A DNA stretch of 64,000 nucleotides from Arcuatula senhousia (taxonomy: Eukaryota > Mollusca > Bivalvia > Mytilida > Mytilidae): assembly GCA_963971305.1 (NCBI GenBank), contig OZ020307.1, positions 51,209,702 to 51,273,701 of the forward strand, read 5' to 3'. The notes under the pieces are model-generated. The model was not told the origin of the DNA. It ran no database searches and worked only from the letters and a program-made list of their open reading frames with translations. A program made the translations under genes and the position numbers. Position 1 is the stretch's first letter, and every line of letters starts with the position of its first letter. This document shows, piece by piece, positions 60,901 to 64,000 of the stretch.

Positions 60901-63290
60901 GAAAGTGAACATTTTCAAACTACTCGACAATAATTGAAATATTTGTCACTCAAAATAACAGTTTATGAGCTAAAATTTAGGTTCGAGTAAGGGTTAAAAT
61001 AAAGGTTAGGGTTAACGCCAACCCTAACCCTAACCCTGATTTAGATATATTGTAAAATTAAAAGTAAAGACACGAATATAACAATGAAAGTGAACATTTT
61101 CGAACTACTGGTCAAGAATTGAAATACTTTTCTCTCAAACTAACGGTTTATGAGTCAAAAGTTAAGTTAGTGTTAGGGGTTAAGTTAAGGTTAGGGTTAA
61201 CGGCAACCCTAACCCTAATTTTCATCTATTGTAAAATCACAGTCTAAAACTATTACATACGAATGAAAGTGAACATTTTCAAACTACTCGACAATAATTG
61301 AAATATTTGTCACTCAAAATAACAGTTTATGAGCTAAAATTTAGGTTCGAGTAAGGGTTAAAATAAAGGTTAGGGTTAACGCCAACCCTAACCCTAACCC
61401 TGATTTAGATATATTGTAAAATTAAAAGTAAAGACACGAATATAACAATGAAAGTGAACATTTTCGAACTACTGGTCAAGAATTGAAATACTTTTCTCTC
61501 AAACTAACGGTTTATGAGTCAAAAGTCAAGTTAGTGTTAGGGGTAAAGTTAGGGTTAGGGTTAACGGCAACCCTAACCCTAACCATACTTTTCATCTATT
61601 GTAAAATCAAAGTCTAAAACTATTACATACCAATGAAAGTGAACATTTTCAAACTACTCGACAATAATTGAAATATTTGTCACTCAAAATAACAGTTTAT
61701 GAGCTAAAATTTAGGTTCGAGTAAGGGTTAAAATAAAGGTTAGGGTTAACGCCAACCCTAACCCTAACCCTGATTTAGATATATTGTAAAATTAAAAGTA
61801 AAGACACGAATATAACAATGAAGGTGAACATTTTCGAACTACTGGTCAAGAATTGAAATACTTTTCCCTTAAAATAACGGTTTATGAGTCAAAAGTTAAG
61901 TAAGTGTTAGGGGTTAAGTTAGGGTTAGGGTTAACGGCAACCCTAACCCTACCCCTACTTTTCATCTATTGTAAAATCAAAGTCTAAAACTATTACATAC
62001 GAATGAAAGTGAACATTTTCAAACCACTCGACAATAATTGAAATATTTGTCACTCAAAATAACAGTTTATGAGCTAAAATTTAGGTTCGAGTAAGGTTTA
62101 AAATAAAGGTTAGGGTTAACGCCAACCCTAACCATAACCCTGATTTAGATATATTGTAAAATTAAAAGTAAAGACACAAATATAACAATGAAAGTGAATA
62201 TTTTCGAACTACTGGTCAAGAATTGAAATACTTTTCTCTCAAAATAACAGTTTATGAGTTAAGTTAGTGTTAGGGGTTAAGTTAGGGTTAGGGTTAACGC
62301 CAACCCTTACCCTAATTTTCATCTATTGTAAATTCAAAGTCTAAAACTATTACATACGAATGAAAGTGAACATTTTCAAACTACTCGACAATAATTGAAA
62401 TATTTGTCACTCAAAATAACAGTTTATGAGCTAAAATGTAGGTTCGAGTAAGGGTTAAAATAAAGGTTAGGGTGAACGCCAACCCTAACCCTGATTTAGA
62501 TATATTGTAAAATTAAAAGTAAAGACACGAATATAACAATGAAAGTGAACATTTTCGAACTACTGGTCAAGAATTGAAATACTTTTCTCTCAAAATAACG
62601 GTTTATCAGTCAAAAGTTAAGTTAGTGTTAGGGGTTAAGTTAGGGTTAGGGTTAACGGCAACCCTAACCCTAACCCTACTTTTCACCTATTGTAAAATCA
62701 AAGTCTAAAACTATTACATACGAATGAAAGTGAACATTTTCAAACTACTCGACAATAATTGAAATATTTGTCACTCAAAATAACAGTTTATGAGCTACAA
62801 TTAAGGTTCCAGTAAGGGTTAAAATAAAGGTTAGGGTTAACGCCAACCCTAACCCTAACCCTGATTTTGATATATTGTAAAATTAAAAGTAAAGACACGA
62901 ATATAACAATGAAGGTGAACATTTTCGAACTACTGGTCAAGAATTGAAATACTTTTCCCTTAAAATAACGGTTTATGAGTCAAAAGTTAAGTAAGTGTTA
63001 GGGGTTAAGTTAGGGTTAGGGTTAACGGCAACCCTAACCCTACCCCTACTTTTCATCTATTGTAAAATCAAAGTCTAAAACTATTGCATACCAATGAAAG
63101 TGAACATTTTCAAACTACTCGACAATAATTGGAATATTTGTCACTCAAAATAACAGTTTATGAGCTAAAATTTAGGTTCGAGTAAGGGTTAAAATAAAGG
63201 TTAGGGTTAACGCCAACCCTAACCCTAACCCTGATTTAGATATATTGTAAAATTAAAAGTAAAGACACGAATATAACAATGAAGGTGAAC

Positions 63291-63469
63291 ATTTTCGAAC
63301 TACTGGTCAAGAATTGAAATACTTTTCCCTTAAAATAACGGTTTATGAGTCATAAGTCAAGTTAGTGTTAGGGGTTAAGTTAGGGTTAGGGTTAACGCCA
63401 ACCCTAACCCTAATTTTCATCTATTGTAAAATCAAAGTCTAAAACTATTACAGACGAATGAAAGTGAAC
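63291..63469 (+). repeat. Type A monomer, reference example (179 bp)
   Basis: Starts ATTTTCGAACTACTGG and ends just before the B start ATTTTCAAAC. The hairpin has left arm TTAGGGTTAGGGTT (63380-63393), loop AACGCC (63394-63399) and right arm AACCCTAACCCTAA (63400-63413): a perfect 14-bp stem. The recognition site GTTAAC (HpaI) spans arm and loop. In other copies one further CCCTAA makes the monomer 185 bp. Confidence 0.9.
63380..63413 (+). other. Telomere-repeat hairpin, reference example
   Basis: Inverted repeat of the TTAGGG hexamer with a 6-base loop. With a G-T wobble next to it, the stem can be extended a few more pairs into AAG and TTTT. As single-stranded DNA or RNA it would form a stable hairpin. 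The G-rich arm plus the upstream TTAGGGG supplies three G-runs per monomer. Confidence 0.85.
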
Positions 63470-63654
63470 ATTTTCAAACTACTCGACAATAATTGAAATA
63501 TTTGTCACTCAAAATAACAGTTTATGAGCTAAAATTTAGGTTCGAGTAAGGGTTAAAATAAAGGTTAGGGTTAACGCCAACCCTAACCCTAACCCTGATT
63601 TAGATATATTGTAAAATTAAAAGTAAAGACACGAATATAACAATGAAAGTGAAC
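63470..63654 (+). repeat. Type B monomer, reference example (185 bp)
   Basis: Starts ATTTTCAAACTACTCG. The hairpin is GGTTAGGGTT (63563-63572), loop AACGCC (63573-63578) and AACCCTAACC (63579-63588), followed by another CCCTAACCCT run, so the right arm is longer than the left. It shares with type A the blocks CTCAAAATAAC, GTTTATGAG, TATTGTAAAAT and GAACATTTTC, showing descent from one ancestral monomer. Confidence 0.9.
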
Positions 63655-64000
63655 ATTTTCGAACTACTGGTCAAGAATTGAAATACTTTTCTCTCAAAAT
63701 AACAGTTTATGAGTCAAAAGTTAAGTTAGTGTTAGGGGTTAAGTTAGGGTTAGGGTTAACGCCAACCCTAACCCTAATTTTCATCTATTGTAAAATCAAA
63801 GTCTAAAACTATTACAGACGAATGAAAGTGAACATTTTCAAACTACTCGACAATAATTGAAATATTTGTCACTCAAAATAACAGTTTATGAGCTAAAATT
63901 TAGGTTCGAGTAAGGGTTAAAATAAAGGTTAGGGTTAACGCCAACCCTAACTCTGATTTAGATATATTGTAAAATTAAAAGTAAAGACACGAATATAACA

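Larger units (their letters stand above)
50031..64000 (+). repeat. Telomere-hairpin satellite, subfamily IV domain
   Basis: The most uniform part of the window. Diagnostic variants are GATTTAGATATATTG in B, CAAAGTCTAAAAC in A, AACGGCAACCC in many A hairpins, and GGGTTAAAATAAAGG in B. Dimers are 364 or 370 bp. Adjacent dimers starting at 60721, 61091, 61455 and 61825 (measured at TGAACATTTTCGAAC) step by 370, 364 and 370. The array runs to the right edge of the window without a sign of ending. No gene or unique insertion is visible in these 14 kb. Confidence 0.95.

Noticed and set aside
1..64000. CRISPR array
   Set aside because: The repeat unit is hundreds of bases long with no short direct repeat separated by unique spacers. 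The sequence is eukaryotic satellite DNA.
1..64000. True chromosome end (terminal telomere)
   Set aside because: The TTAGGG tracts are only two or three units long, are inverted within each monomer and are separated by non-telomeric sequence. No long uninterrupted telomere run occurs.
1..64000. Centromeric satellite with a CENP-B box
   Set aside because: I did not find a sequence matching the core of the mammalian CENP-B box in the A or B monomers. A centromeric location remains possible but is not supported by sequence.
1..64000. Hammerhead-type ribozyme within the satellite unit
   Set aside because: CCCTGATTTT in B monomers recalls the CTGATGA core, but the core and the matching GAAA strand with stems are not present.

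Overview
The window is almost entirely one satellite DNA array. From end to end, apart from three insertions (487, about 1383 and 585 bp), it is built head-to-tail from a dimer of about 364 or 370 bp. Each dimer consists of two related but diverged monomers of about 179-185 bp, here called A and B. At the centre of each monomer lies an inverted repeat of the vertebrate/mollusc-type telomere hexamer: a TTAGGG-rich arm, a short loop usually reading AACGCC, and a CCCTAA-rich arm. About 330 monomers fit in the satellite part (my arithmetic: about 61.5 kb divided by 184 bp). I found no protein-coding gene, tRNA, rRNA or CRISPR array.

The organism is a eukaryote, most likely a bivalve mollusc and quite possibly a mytilid mussel. 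The basis is memory of dispersed repeats, not a search. The 357-bp tandem unit at 29.4-30.8 kb contains GCCTGACGCG, TTTCGTCTATTCAAGACTC and a CTCCACCAGCAGTG segment. The inserts at 21.8-22.3 kb and 32.3-32.9 kb share a GGCGCC ... GTTTAACCC ... CCTG-N8-CAGG module. Both types resemble sequences common in Mytilus and other bivalve genomes. The telomere hexamer fits molluscs.

Layout. (1) 1-16.7 kb: subfamily I, with 367/734/735/1469/2184-bp higher-order repeats. (2) 16.7-23.4 kb: subfamily II, recognised by GTCAAAGGTTAAG, GGATTAACGCC and CCAACCCCAACCC, rich in A/B hybrid monomers and holding a 1101-bp higher-order repeat and the 487-bp insertion. (3) 23.4-46.6 kb: subfamily III, a patchwork of kilobase-scale duplications (offsets 2999, 5725/6310, 5939 and 12539 bp). 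It is interrupted by the 4-copy 357-bp tandem element and by the 585-bp element. (4) 46.6-50.0 kb: an eroded, divergent zone. (5) 50.0-64 kb: homogeneous subfamily IV (GATTTAGATATATTG, CAAAGTCTAAAAC, frequent CGGC instead of CGCC in the loop) with 740- and 1443-bp higher-order repeats.

How the parts relate. Dimer length changes in 6-bp steps, through gain or loss of one telomere hexamer in a hairpin arm. Many larger rearrangement junctions also fall in or beside the hairpin core. I infer that the palindrome is the unstable, recombinogenic part of the unit, and that unequal exchange has built the nested higher-order repeats. The most distinctive observation is therefore a satellite in which every monomer carries a telomere-repeat hairpin.
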